A DNA stretch of 64,000 nucleotides from Alopecurus myosuroides (lineage: Eukaryota > Streptophyta > Magnoliopsida > Poales > Poaceae), in contig CM054062.1 in assembly GCA_028641055.1 (NCBI GenBank), forward strand, positions 16,239,639-16,303,638. Direction: 5' to 3'. Positions 47,112 through 57,772 of the stretch are shown piece after piece. Both the position numbers and the translations under genes were made by a program. Under the pieces are notes generated by a model. It worked only from the letters and a program-made list of their open reading frames with translations, did not search any database and was not told the DNA's origin. Numbering within the stretch: the stretch's first letter is position 1; every line of letters begins with the position of its first letter.

Positions 47112-49648
47112 ACATCCCCAAGCTTAGTTCCTACTCGTCCTCGAGTAGGTAAACGATAAAAACACAGAATTTATGAGGTGACATGCTACCAACATAAACT
47201 TGATCATCAATAATGTAAAAGCATATGTAAGCTGAGATCATAGAACTTCAACACAAGAATGATAGATAAAATTTTAACAATAAAGCATAGCAATCACCTT
47301 GCATCATGAGAAGTAACACAAATAAAAGATCATGAATAATAGTTACTCGAAAGATATACGTTTGTTTCAAGCATAGAGATAACATGGCAAAGTGATATTT
47401 CGCCTGTCCTTAAGAGTGGGGCAAAACATAAATGCCATGACACCTTCAAAGTTCACGAGGAAGACTAGAACAAATAATTATAGAACAAACAATAACACAT
47501 CATGAATCAATTAATAATGTTTCTGAGACAAATGCACATTAAACTCAGAATGGCAACCATGCTCTCTCAAATTCGCAGAGGGAAGCATGGATCAACTCAT
47601 GTGCTAGAGCTTTTTATTTTATTAAACAGAGGTATTGAAAACATTATTAAGAGAGGTGTATGCTTATGTCAACGAATGGTAATCAGAAAATACAGTACGT
47701 CACAATCCAACTTGACTTCACAAGAGCGGATCCCATAGAAGGATGCATCTAGGTAGAAGGTCACCCCTGTTTCTCTTTTGTTTATACAACTATGCTTTGA
47801 CTAATAAATCAGGGGCAAAAATAATGAAGAGAATTTGTTGTATAACTTTGGGGCTGGGCACCCCGCTGCCAGCTCTTCTATCAATTGGATAAGTGGATGA
47901 AGCCACTAGTCCAGGGTGTGAAAGTAAAATAAACAAGTGAGATAAGGTTTCTCTATTTACGTCCTCATGAGCTAAAATAGGAGCACAAAACAGGAGTAAT
48001 TTTGAAAGTTTTAAAGGTAACAAATGAGCAATTTACTTTGGAGTGGCAGTTAAATACCACATGTAGGTAGGTTTGGTGGACACATTTGGAATTTTTTTGT
48101 TTTTGGGAGTTGGATGCACAAGTAGAACTCATACTCAGTACATGTGGAGGCTAGCAAAAGACTGGGAGCGACAAATCAAGAGAGCATAATGGCCATAATC
48201 ATGCATAGCGACATAAACATCATTAATCAAAGCATAAGTGGTACCACAAGTTCAAAATCTAAATGATCATAGAGGCTATAAGTGATTGGTTCATAGTCAT
48301 AAACATGGTGTAAGCATGCGCCAAATCAACCAAATAAAACATTCAAAGGAGAACACCACAAATTTATGCTTCAAAATGACAAAAACAACTCATGATTCTT
48401 TCAATCACACATTAAACACTCTCAGCTATTTGAGACAAATCATGCTACTAAATAACCACTAGGCTTTAGAATTAAAATAACATATGGCATGATATGAAAA
48501 AGTCTAGCCACAGTCTATACAAGCTTCTATTTACACCAGTTTCTTCTCCCAACAAGCACCATACAAAATATGTTTTAACAAAAACTCTCTAACTGATACA
48601 GAAAGCAAACATGATAGTACTCACATAACACTACTAAAACTAACATCTCTGAATAAGAAATGCAATCAAAACTAGAGCTAAACATGAATTTTGCAGCAAC
48701 TAGAAGAAAACTAAGAATATGAGCATAACAAGTATTCAAACGAAAAAGTGGAGCGTGCCTCTCTCCCAAACAAAGAATGCTAGGGGTCCAACTATATTAT
48801 TGCAGAAAGGAAAACAAACGAAAAACAAACAGACGCTCCAAGTAAACTTCATATGATGTGACCGAATAAAAATATAGTTTCACTAGAAGTGACCTGATAA
48901 ATTGTTGATGAAGAAGGGGATGCCTTGGGAATCCCCAATCTTAGATGCTTGAGTCTTATTAGAATTTTATGGGATGAACCACGGGGGAATCCCCAATCTT
49001 TTCCTTTGCACTCTTCTTCATCACATTATATCACCCTCTTCTCTTGACCCTTGAAAACTTCCTTCACACCACACTCAAAGAGTAATTCGCATTAGAGGGT
49101 TAGTGCAGCAATAAAAATCCATGGGTTTTGTATGGGCACAAGTGCTATTGATACTTTTAAACATTAGCTACAACCACTGATGTTTTTCGTTAAGCAAAGA
49201 AATCCACTTTACATTGTAAAAGAGCAAATGCAAGAAAAATGGCAGAATCTGCCAAAACCAGAACAGTCTGTAAAGACGAATTTTTTCGGGGCACTTACGT
49301 TGATCAGATCAAAAAACTTAAAGAACAAAATTTTTGTGAAATTAGTTAAGTAATAAGCACAAACATTTTAGGTCATTTTGATCTTTCTGTGAATTATGCG
49401 ATTTTTTACGGTGGAGAACAGAAATTTGTTTCCTGCGCAAAAATCCAAAACCAACTCAAACTCTCGTCAGAAACTTTACTTGGCACAACTAAAACATGAA
49501 AATAAAGATACAAATGAGTTTCTACAGAAGTATAAAACCCCTTGACACAAAGAAAATAGAGAAAAACAAAGCAAAAAATAAAACCATGGGTTATCTCCCA
49601 AGAAGTGCTTTTCTTTAACGCCTTTTCTCTAGGCCCAGAAAAGTGGAT
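47112..49648 (-). other. 3' non-coding domain of element D
   Basis: Collinear with the 3' non-coding domain of element B (18922-21628): purine tract next to the LTR, the hairpin near 48915-48995, the TTCCTGCGCA box near 49429, and the coding-side border GGCGTTAAAGAAAAGC (minus strand, near 49623). No coding capacity. Confidence 0.75.
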
Positions 49649-51560
49649 TCACGTGTTTTCAAGTGAAGAAGCATCCAAATTGTAATTTGTTCGAATAATA
49701 GAATCAAAAGGAAACTTCATTCTCTTTCTAGGAAAGTGGTCCATACCTTTCTTGAGAGAGAGTTAAAATTTAATATTTTCCTCTTTCATATCAATAACAG
49801 CACCAACAGTTCTAAGAAAAGGTCTTCCCAAAACAATTGGAAAAGAAGCATTGCATTCAATATTCAAGAAAACTAAATAAATGGGGACAAGATTGTTATT
49901 AACCATGGTAAGAACATCATCAACTCTCCCCAAAGGTGTCTCTCTAACATTATCAATAAGACGAATATCCAAATAACAGTGTTACAAAGGTGGGAAATCA
50001 AGAATATCATAAAGTTTCTTAGGCATAACAGAGATACTAGCACCAAGATCACATAGAGCATTGCAATCAAAATCATTTACTTTCATTTTAATAATGGGTT
50101 CCCAACCATCATCTAGCTTACTAGGGATAGAGGCTTCACATCTTAATCCATCCTCTCTAATTTGCATGAGAGCATTTGTAATATGTTTTGTGAAAACCAT
50201 ATTCATAGTACTAGCATTAGGAAAACTAGCAAGATTTTGTAGGAACTTAATCACTTAAGTTATGTTGCAATCATCAAAGTCAAGATAATTTCATCAAAGG
50301 TAATGGGACAATTTTCTCCCATGTTTCTAAAAAATTCAGCACTTTTATCAAGAACATTTTTAGCAGTTTCATGCAGTTTTGCATTTTTAATAGCAGAAGT
50401 GGGAGTATTTCCAACACCAATTACTTTACCATTGATAGTAGAAGGTTTACTAGCACGAGAAGCTTCAGTTTTACTAGTGGTGGTAATGGTGCAAACCTTA
50501 GCTATATTATTCTTTCTAGCTATTTCATCTTCTCTTTCCCATCTAGCATGCAATTCAGCTAACATCCTAACATTGTTATCAATTCGGATTTGGATAGCAT
50601 TTAAAGTTTTTCTTTCTTAAACATCATGAGGCATAACCTTTAGTTTCAGAAAATCAACATCAAGGGCAAGGCTATCAACTTTAGAAGCAAGAACATCAAT
50701 TTTGCCAAACTTTTCCTCAACAGATTTATTAAAAGTAGTTTGTGTACTAATAAAATTCTTGAGCATGCTTTTAAGATCAGAGGGTACAATTTTATTGTTG
50801 TTGTAAGAATTACCATAAGCATTACTATTATTGGGAGGATATGGCCTATAATTGTCGCTACCAAAATTATTCCTATAAGCATTGGTGTTGAAATTATTAT
50901 TTTTAATGAAGTTCACATCAACATGCTCTTCTTGATCAACCAAAGATGCTAAAGGAACATTATTTGGATCAACAGGAGCATGGCCATTCACAAGCATAGA
51001 CATAATAGCATCAAGTCTATCACTCAAAGAGGAGGGTTCTTCAACAGAATTTTCCTTCTTACCAGTTGTAGCTCTCTCATTGTGCCATTCAGAATAAGTT
51101 ACCATCATATTATCAAGAAGCTTTGTTGCTGCCCCTAAGGTCATGGACATAAAGGTTCCTCCAGCAGCTGAATCCATAAGGTTTCTTGAAGAAAAATTCA
51201 GACTGTATAAACGGTTTGGATGATTATCCAAGTAGTCAGTCCATGAGTGGGACAATTCTTTACTAAAGATTTCATTTTTTCCCAAGCTTTAGCAACATGC
51301 TCATTATAAAGTTGCTTAAAATTCATAATGCTACTTCTTAAAGATATAATCTTAGCAGGAGGATAATATTTTCCAATGAAAACAACTTTACACTTAGTCC
51401 AAGAATCAATACTATTTCTAGGCAAAGATATAAACCATTCTTTAGCTCTTCCACTCAAAGAGAAAGGAAACAATTTCAGTTTAATAATATCTCCATCTAC
51501 ATCTTTATATTTTTGCATCTCACATAGTTCAACAAAATTATTAAGATGGGCATCTGAAAG
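49649..51560 (-). pseudogene. Gypsy (Athila-like) gag and protease
   Basis: Gag packages the RNA and protease processes the polyprotein. The retrotransposon-gag core lies at 51198-51560 (KLKLFPFSLSGRAKEWF, FIGKYYPPAKI). A frame shift leads to 50617-51285 (GGTFMSMTLGAATKLLDNM) and further breaks to 50260-50565. The aspartic protease signature CDLGASIS lies near 50023-50046 and ILGRPFL-type VLGRPFLRT near 49805-49831. The final frame ends at a TGA at 49649-49651, followed directly by non-coding DNA. At least four breaks disable it. The N-terminal part is cut off at 51560 by the Sirevirus LTR. Absence of RT downstream indicates a non-autonomous lineage rather than a simple deletion, though a deletion cannot be excluded. 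Confidence 0.75.
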
Positions 51561-52901
51561 TGCACTATGGTCAACTAGAGGGGGGGTGAATAGGTCGACT
51601 ACCAATTTTTATTCTTTTCCTTTTAGTTATGGCTAAACAAGATAAAACAAGGATCTCTAGATGTGCAACTAGGTGAGCAACCTATGCGATACAAGATAAG
51701 ATACACAACGGAAGTAAAACGAAAGGTAGCAAGATAAACCACAAGTGTAAACAAGGAGACAAGGATATGTTCCCCGTAGTTCCTTCTCAAGAGAAGTACG
51801 TCTACGTTGGAGAGGTGGGGAGCCACCTAGGCGCTCCTCAATAGCACGTTTGTGCACACTTTATTCTCCTTGAGCTTCTCCGGTGAGGGAGATTCTCGTT
51901 TCCACTATGAGGTCGACTTGAAGGCGTTGAACAAACCTTTACACGAGGTTGAGGACACTCCAGAAGATGGATGGAGGCTCTCAACTAATCCAAAGCTTCT
52001 TTGCAACAAGGTGGAAGCTACAAGCACAAGATCTACTAAGGTTTTAGGGCCTCAAGTAGGATTCTAGATCTACTAGGATGTGGTGGATGGATTTGCAATT
52101 CCTTTGGTGGAATCACAGATGTAGGTTTCCTCTAGCTCTCCACAAAGTTATGGAGTGATTGGGTGGTTGGATAGGGAGATCTAGGAGGTTGAAGCTTTCA
52201 TTAATGGCTAGGAGAGGGAGTGGGCAAAGCTTAGCATTTAAGAGGTAGGGGAAGGTCTTTAAATACCCCTTCCCCAATCTGGCCGTTGGGCAGCCCACGC
52301 AACACCGCAGACTCTGGTGGTCTTCAATCACACGCGCTTGCGCGGCTCCATTTCTTCTTCTGTGGAACCCACGGTGGCAGAGGTTCCGGTGGACCTGGCG
52401 GAGGTTCCGCCCACCGGAGGTTCCGGTGGGTTCTGCCACAGGCTTCGCTCTTATGCACCCGAAGGTATTTATAGCGGAGGTAGCACCGGAGGTACCACCA
52501 GAGCCCACGCCCACCTGGTAGCCCAATGGAAACGACGGAGGTTCCGGTGGTTTGGGTGGCGGTTCCGCCCACCGGAGGTTCCGGTGGGTTCCGCCACAAC
52601 CTCCGCTCTTATGCACCCGAAGGTGTTTTTAGTAGAGGTACCACCGGAGGCTCGTGCCTGGGATACGTTGAGAACCAGGAGAGGGGCGGAGGTTCTAGTG
52701 GTTTCACCAGAGTCTCCGCTGCATGAAAAACAGTTTCCCAACATCGTCTTTTTTAGCTCTTTCCTTTAGAATAAACAATGTAAGCCTTTGAGGATATATA
52801 TTGGGAGTTCTTTGGCATTTTCATACATATGAAATAAATCCTGCACAAGTTCTAAAACAGAGGTTGGTTCGTTAGTTATGTTGTCATTAACTATCAAAAC
52901 A
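51561..52901 (-). repeat. 3' LTR of the Sirevirus
   Basis: About 1341 bp, TGTTTTGATAG at 52901 to the CACCCCCCCTCTAGTTGACC end near 51561. Contains CpG-rich palindromic words (CACCGGAGGTTCCGGTG). Borders are inferred from the neighbouring gag frame and the polypurine tract, since the second LTR is not in the window. Confidence 0.65.
52372..52680. repeat. tandem duplication within the Sirevirus LTR
   Basis: Two copies of a unit of about 155 bp, starting near 52372 and 52527. Both contain CGCCCACCGGAGGTTCCGG and TCTTATGCACCCGAAGGT. Confidence 0.75.
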
Positions 52902-52918
52902 GAAGATGATCTTTCATT

Positions 52919-52930
52919 CTCCCCCTTTTT
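52919..52930 (-). other. Sirevirus polypurine tract
   Basis: AAAAAGGGGGAG on the minus strand, 17 bp before the LTR start, the conserved form of Sirevirus polypurine tracts. Confidence 0.75.
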
Positions 52931-53416
52931 GGTAATTGATGACAACACAACCATTTGCATAGCTAGATCACAAACAACATAGAGGAGCTCCCCCTAAAGA
53001 TATTCTCCCTTCATGTTGCGCGAACTAAAAAAGAGAGATATGATAATAACAAGCAAAACAACTAGACACACCTATTAAAGTACTAGGTTCACATGTCTCA
53101 CACCATGCATAAACGAGGTTCACATAGACAAATAAACAACATACAAAGTCTTCAAATACCCAACCCTCTCAAGCAAGACGAAATCAAAAACACGGCTTGA
53201 GAGAGAACCCCTGCAAATGCCCAACGCTCCTAAATAGATATCTCTCCCCCTTTGACATCAAGATACCAAAGAGGGAAAAGACCGATGCTAACGCCCCAAG
53301 GTTCACTCAGAGGAGTTGTCCATGCTAGGAGGATGGGAACGACGGCGAGAACTAGTCACTTCTTCTCCAGGTTCCTCATCAGACCACTCAATGATTTTCC
53401 CTTTGGAGTCCTTGGC

Positions 53417-55114
53417 CTACCACTTGTCCCAATTGGTGATGCTATCTTGAACCGTAGAATCCACGGTCTCCCCACCGTCATGACGAAGCTGCCTTACTGC
53501 CTGTGCTGCCTTGCGGTGCTTAAGTTCCTTGTCATAATGAAGTTCCCACTGATGCTGCTTGATCTTCTTGTTCACACGGAACACCTTCTTGAGATCCCTA
53601 GCCATCCATTTGAAGGCATTGTCAAAAGGAGGAGGGCGAGAGGGCCCGGCTTCTTCTTCATCTTCTTCATCAACAATGACTCGAGGCTTGGCCTTTCCTT
53701 TGCGAGGAGCGGGAGTGGGATGCACAATAGGCTCAGTATGGTCCTTGATAAGAAGCCTCTTCTCCGTGTGCGGGATCCAATGGGTGTCATCAAGGGGATC
53801 CTCCGGGAACTTGTCCTCCCACACATGCAAGATGATCTTCATGATGAATGGCCCAAAACAAGCATTCTTCCTTTGCACTATGACATGCCACAGTTCATTC
53901 CAGAGATAGTCAAGCGCATCAAGTTTTTTAGGCATACCGGAGAGCCGCTTCTCATGAATGAGGATCATGAGGTTCTTGAGGAAACCTTGAATCTCATCAA
54001 TGTTGCCCACCTTGGGGTTGATAGTCTCTCGATAGATATAAAGCATAATGCCATAGGTGGGGTAGAGGCCCTTGACGAAACCAACTGCAAACTTCTTCCA
54101 ATGATAGAGAGGAGTTAGTTGATCCTTGTTGATGGAAGAGGCATTGGGCTCGTGAACACGAAACCACTCACTTTCATACTCGGGGCCACTAGCAAAAGGT
54201 CCATGATACAGATAGCCACCGAGAAGAACACCAACCTCGGACCACTTGATGTTGAACTTCTTGCCCTTTGTCATCCAAATGAGGTGACACTCTGTTTCAT
54301 TTGCAAGATGCATCATGGCCAAGAACTCATGGACAAGCCCCTCATCATAATCTTGTTGCACTTGCATAATGGGATGAAGACCAAAAGCATCAACAATTTC
54401 CAAGGCTTCTCCAAAGTAGTTGGGCTTCCTCTCCATATGACCAAGATTGATAGAATGTTGAGGAGCAACATTTTCTTTGGTCTTCCTCATGAAAATATCA
54501 TTGTAAATCTGAGCTTGGAACACGATATGGAATCTTGTGTCACGTCATCGAAACTGTGGCATCAGCGCTCTCTGTCAATGATGTAAGGGTTCTCGCGGCG
54601 GGTTTCCAAGAACACACTCTCGGACACTTGAGAGGCGGATTTCTCCTTCCGAGGCAATGTCTTCTCCGGGTCCGGGAACCTTGTCTTGCGCTTGGGTTGA
54701 GACAGATCCAACGTCTCTTCAATCTCATCCACCCGTGGTACCTTGCGACCACCCATCCTCTTGGTGCGACCTACCTTGGAACCAGAAGCATCTATGGAAG
54801 AAATATAGAGAGAAAGCACGATGAAGAGATAATGCTCAAGTTTATACAACGCACAAATCAAAGAAACATAGATTTGGGGAATATTAGAGATGAATAACAA
54901 CGAGGTAGGGCATATGAACAAAATCCACCCGATGAACCAAGGTAATTTATGCCTAATACTCACAATATAAGTTTCTAAGGTTGGTACTCGCGATTCCCTA
55001 CTCCAAAACCCAACTCCATCCGTCTAAATGCGAATAAAATGATGCTCCTAGTACTTCTCCATCCGTCAACAAGATGAGAGAGAGAGAGAGAGCGAGCCAC
55101 ATACCTGCATCCAT
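53417..55114 (-). pseudogene. Sirevirus env-like gene with probable 5' intron
   Basis: The main frame codes about 455 residues without hydrophobic fusion features. Visible parts are a basic start (GSKVGRTKRMGGRK), a KKRK-type region, GRKPNYFGEAL-like helices, a domain of the kind called putative plant transposon protein (WSEVGVLLGGYLYHGPF, YPTYGIMLYIYRETI) and an acidic linker with EDEEEAGPSRPPP. The frame has no ATG before ASGSKVG. A GT/AG intron from 55104 to 54792 would join ATG GAT GCA G at 55114-55105 to the frame. One frameshift near 54570 and a TGA at 54545-54547 (likely from CGA) disable it. The stop is at 53417-53419. Role in Sireviruses is unknown. Confidence 0.6.
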
Positions 55115-55942
55115 GGTGAAGAAGGAAGGAGGAGGAAGATCCCGGAGCCGTCCAAGGAAAGGAGAAGGACTCCCGGCGGTGGAGCGATCTTCCCAAAGGC
55201 GGAGAAGATTGAGGGCGGCGGTGGTTTGGGAGGAGGAGGAGTGGGGTGAGTGGGGGAAAATGAGATCGAGATCTCTTTTCCCCGCTCGCCCTAGCCTTAT
55301 CCCCGCAGAACCGCAGCGGGCGGAGGCTCCGGTGCTTTAATTGGAGGTTCTGCCCCCTGCCCACGCGGAGCGGTGTGGTACAATCCCGCTGGGCAAGATT
55401 TTTGCACCAGCGGAGGTACCGGTGGGCTCCGGTGGTCAGGCGCAGCGGAGCCTCCGGTGGTTTCACCGGAGGTTCCGCCCATCTCAGTTTCAGCGTGCCA
55501 AGAACCAAAAAAAATGAGAGCATCATGATGGAAGTGGGCTTTTGAGAAAAGGAAGCTTGGGTTGGATAGTTGTAACTGTCATACGAGAGACATTACTTGA
55601 TGTGAGTTCGCAAGATGCAAAGGAGAAAAAGCTAAACTCGCACAAGTTGCCAAGGGCGAATAGTATGTGCGTGGAAGAGCCAAAATAAAACCAACTCCTT
55701 GATAGGAGGTTGGTGGCCGTGGCCACCATGTTTGAGTGTGTACTTTGGCACCGCGAAGATGTATCTTGGGTCTAAGAGTACTACTCACAATTAAGCACAA
55801 TGAGTCACAAAATGACTAGATATGTAATGAAGAACCGCATAATAGGAGGAGGGTACACTCATGAGTTGAGTGACACTCCCCCTATGTCCATGCCTACATC
55901 CAAACCTAATAACACACATAATGAATGTACTTATATAAGGTT
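55115..55942 (-). other. Sirevirus spacer between pol and env-like gene
   Basis: Contains CCGGAGG/CCGGTGG words like those in the LTR (55320-55480), a pyrimidine-rich leader-like stretch just before 55114 on the minus strand, and a GA run at 55073-55092 beyond it. No coding domain. May hold a promoter of the env-like gene. Confidence 0.5.
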
Positions 55943-56252
55943 TCAAGTGAAGTTAGATGAATCTATGACATTTAGTTCATTCCTCAAAGCTCGAAATCTT
56001 GGTTCATCAAGGGCCTTCGTGAAGATATCGGCAAGTTGATCCTTGGTGGAAACATATGAGAGATCAATATCACCCTTCTCAACATGATCCGATGGATCTC
56101 AATGTGCTTCGTCTTGGAGTGAAGAATGGGGTTGTAGGCGATCTTGATAGCACTCTCATTGTCACAAAGAAGAGTCACCTTGTCAAAATTAATACCACAA
56201 TCCTTCACGGTTGGCCTCATCCAAAGCAATTGGGCACAACAACTTGCCGCAG
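55943..56252 (-). pseudogene. Sirevirus pol, RNase H C-terminus
   Basis: On the minus strand CAQLLWMRPT leads to VTLLCDNESAIKIAYNP and HSKTKHIEI, the hallmark of the Copia RNase H end in Sireviruses. A frame change follows near 56060. The last block (LDEPRFRALRNELNVID) reaches a TGA at 55943-55945. Upstream coding sequence is replaced at 56253 by the Tat element LTR. Confidence 0.85.
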
Positions 56253-57129
56253 TGTCGTGGAATGGTGAAGATAGATGCCATGGGATGGCTTAAGGTTTGG
56301 GGCCGATGGACGCTGTAGGTATCCGGGGAGGGATCACACGTCGAGTAGACGCGCACGGAAAGCACTGCAAACACCTCGATCTACCCAGGTTCGGGGCCCT
56401 CGTGTGGAGGTAACACCCCTACTCCTGCCTATCTCTCTGTATATGTGATATCTGAGTAGCCACAGTACAAATCAGGCCTTCAGCCAAGTAGCCACTCTCC
56501 ACTCTCTCTACCTCTAGCTCTTGCTCTTGCAATAAATGCGCTCTGGGGTAACGTCCCTCGCGCAGGAGGGGGCTGGGCACCTTATATACTGGTACCCAGC
56601 TGAGTAAACAACGAATAGAAAGTACACGATTAGACAACGCCACTGTGACAGCAGCAGCACGCTTCCGTGTTCCCGCTGACGCCGGTGTGAGAAGTCGTCG
56701 CGCCGTCCGGCTGATAGGACTTGTCCACCCTGTCAGTCTCACAGAGTAGGCCCCTGACATGTCTTGTCCCCCTGTCAGTGACAAGACAAGACAGGTGCCT
56801 ACCCTCACTGTACCCACGCCGTAGCGCAGATAATCATGCGCCCCGTAAGTTGAACCGCACGCCTGTACGGCTGCGGGATACGCGAGATCTTGTCAGAACG
56901 GCTCCATTGACTTAGTGCACGAGTAGGATTGATGCTCATCTACTCGGACCACTTGATCTCTACTCGGACGATTCCAATCTTTCTCCTTATCTTTTCTTGG
57001 CCTTCAATACTTATCACCGAGTAGCAGTTACCGGATACCAGGTACCCGGGTAGCCGCCTACCCGGTAATCAGTACTCTGATCTCTGTTTTACCACTTGCC
57101 TTACCCCTACTCGGGGTAGCCCCCCGACA
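56253..57129 (-). repeat. 3' LTR of the Tat element
   Basis: 877 bp, TGTCGGGGGGCTACCCC at 57129 to CCATTCCACGACA at 56253 on the minus strand. A TATA box (TATATAAG) sits on the minus strand at 56581-56588, confirming direction. Confidence 0.75.
56581..56588 (-). promoter_or_regulatory. LTR TATA box
   Basis: TATATAAG on the minus strand, followed by GTGCCCAGCCCCCTCC. It fits the core promoter of the LTR. Confidence 0.55.
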
Positions 57130-57540
57130 TTAGTCCCCGAAGCTGGTAGAGTCCAGTGAACTTGTTTGTTGGGCCCTGCCAGTTTAAACCAAATTGTCTC
57201 CGTGAAGCAGTTTGGCCGAGTTGCTCCTCAACTTGGACGCTCAAAGCCCCTGCTCTCACTTTTTCTGAATAATGCCTTAAGAGAAATCCGCCAAGTGCTG
57301 AGTAGAGCACGCAACACAGATCTCTGCCGAGAACCCAACACTTTGCCACTGCATCTGGGGCCCACGGGCCGTAAGGTCACCTCGATCGAGTACTCGAGAG
57401 ACCACGACCCACGTCGTGGGATTAACTGCGCCCGTTACGCGCGCGGATTGTGCTGTGTGCGTTTCTAACGGGTAGTTAATCCACGCCGCACGATCTCAAG
57501 CCACGATCGATCCCACTGGTAACTGCAAACCGCAGAGGAG

Positions 57541-57547
57541 ATAAATA
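57541..57547 (+). promoter_or_regulatory. TATA-like box of the antisense gene
   Basis: ATAAATA on the plus strand precedes a pyrimidine-rich leader (57565-57610) and lies 232 bp before the ATG at 57773. Spacing suits a plant core promoter. It points away from the LTR and opposite to the element's own transcript. Confidence 0.5.
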
Positions 57548-57772
57548 CCTTCGCGCCGCCCAAATTACTTTCTTCCTTCGCACTTTCCCCCATCCTTCTC
57601 CCTCTCTTCCCTCGCCTCCGCCGTCGAGCACAGCGCCGCCGCAAACCCGCAACGCGCCACCTCTCCACGCGTAGAGGGACACAGAGAGAGAACTGCACCT
57701 CGCGCGCCTCCGTCTTTGTTGTCACTTTCTACCTCGACGAGCATCAGCATCCCCACCAGCAACCGCGCCGTC

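Larger units (their letters stand above)
45517..51560 (-). mobile_element. Athila-like gag-protease element D (5' end displaced)
   Basis: Minus-strand member of the same LTR family as A and B: 3' LTR 45517-47111, 3' non-coding domain 47112-49648, then a gag-protease reading region up to 51560, where a Sirevirus is inserted. The rest of gag, the PBS and the 5' LTR are expected beyond the right edge of the window, past the nested elements. The coding part ends after the protease: no RT, RNase H or integrase lies between it and the 3' non-coding domain. Confidence 0.8.
51561..56252 (-). mobile_element. Sirevirus-type Copia element, 3' part
   Basis: Minus-strand element: 3' LTR 51561-52901, polypurine tract 52919-52930, env-like gene 53417-55114, pol end 55943-56252. 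The order pol, env-like, LTR and an LTR that ends in CTATTCACCCCCCCTCTAG are typical of Sireviruses. It is inserted in the gag of element D. Its own pol is interrupted at 56253 by a Tat element, and the remainder should lie beyond the window. Confidence 0.8.
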
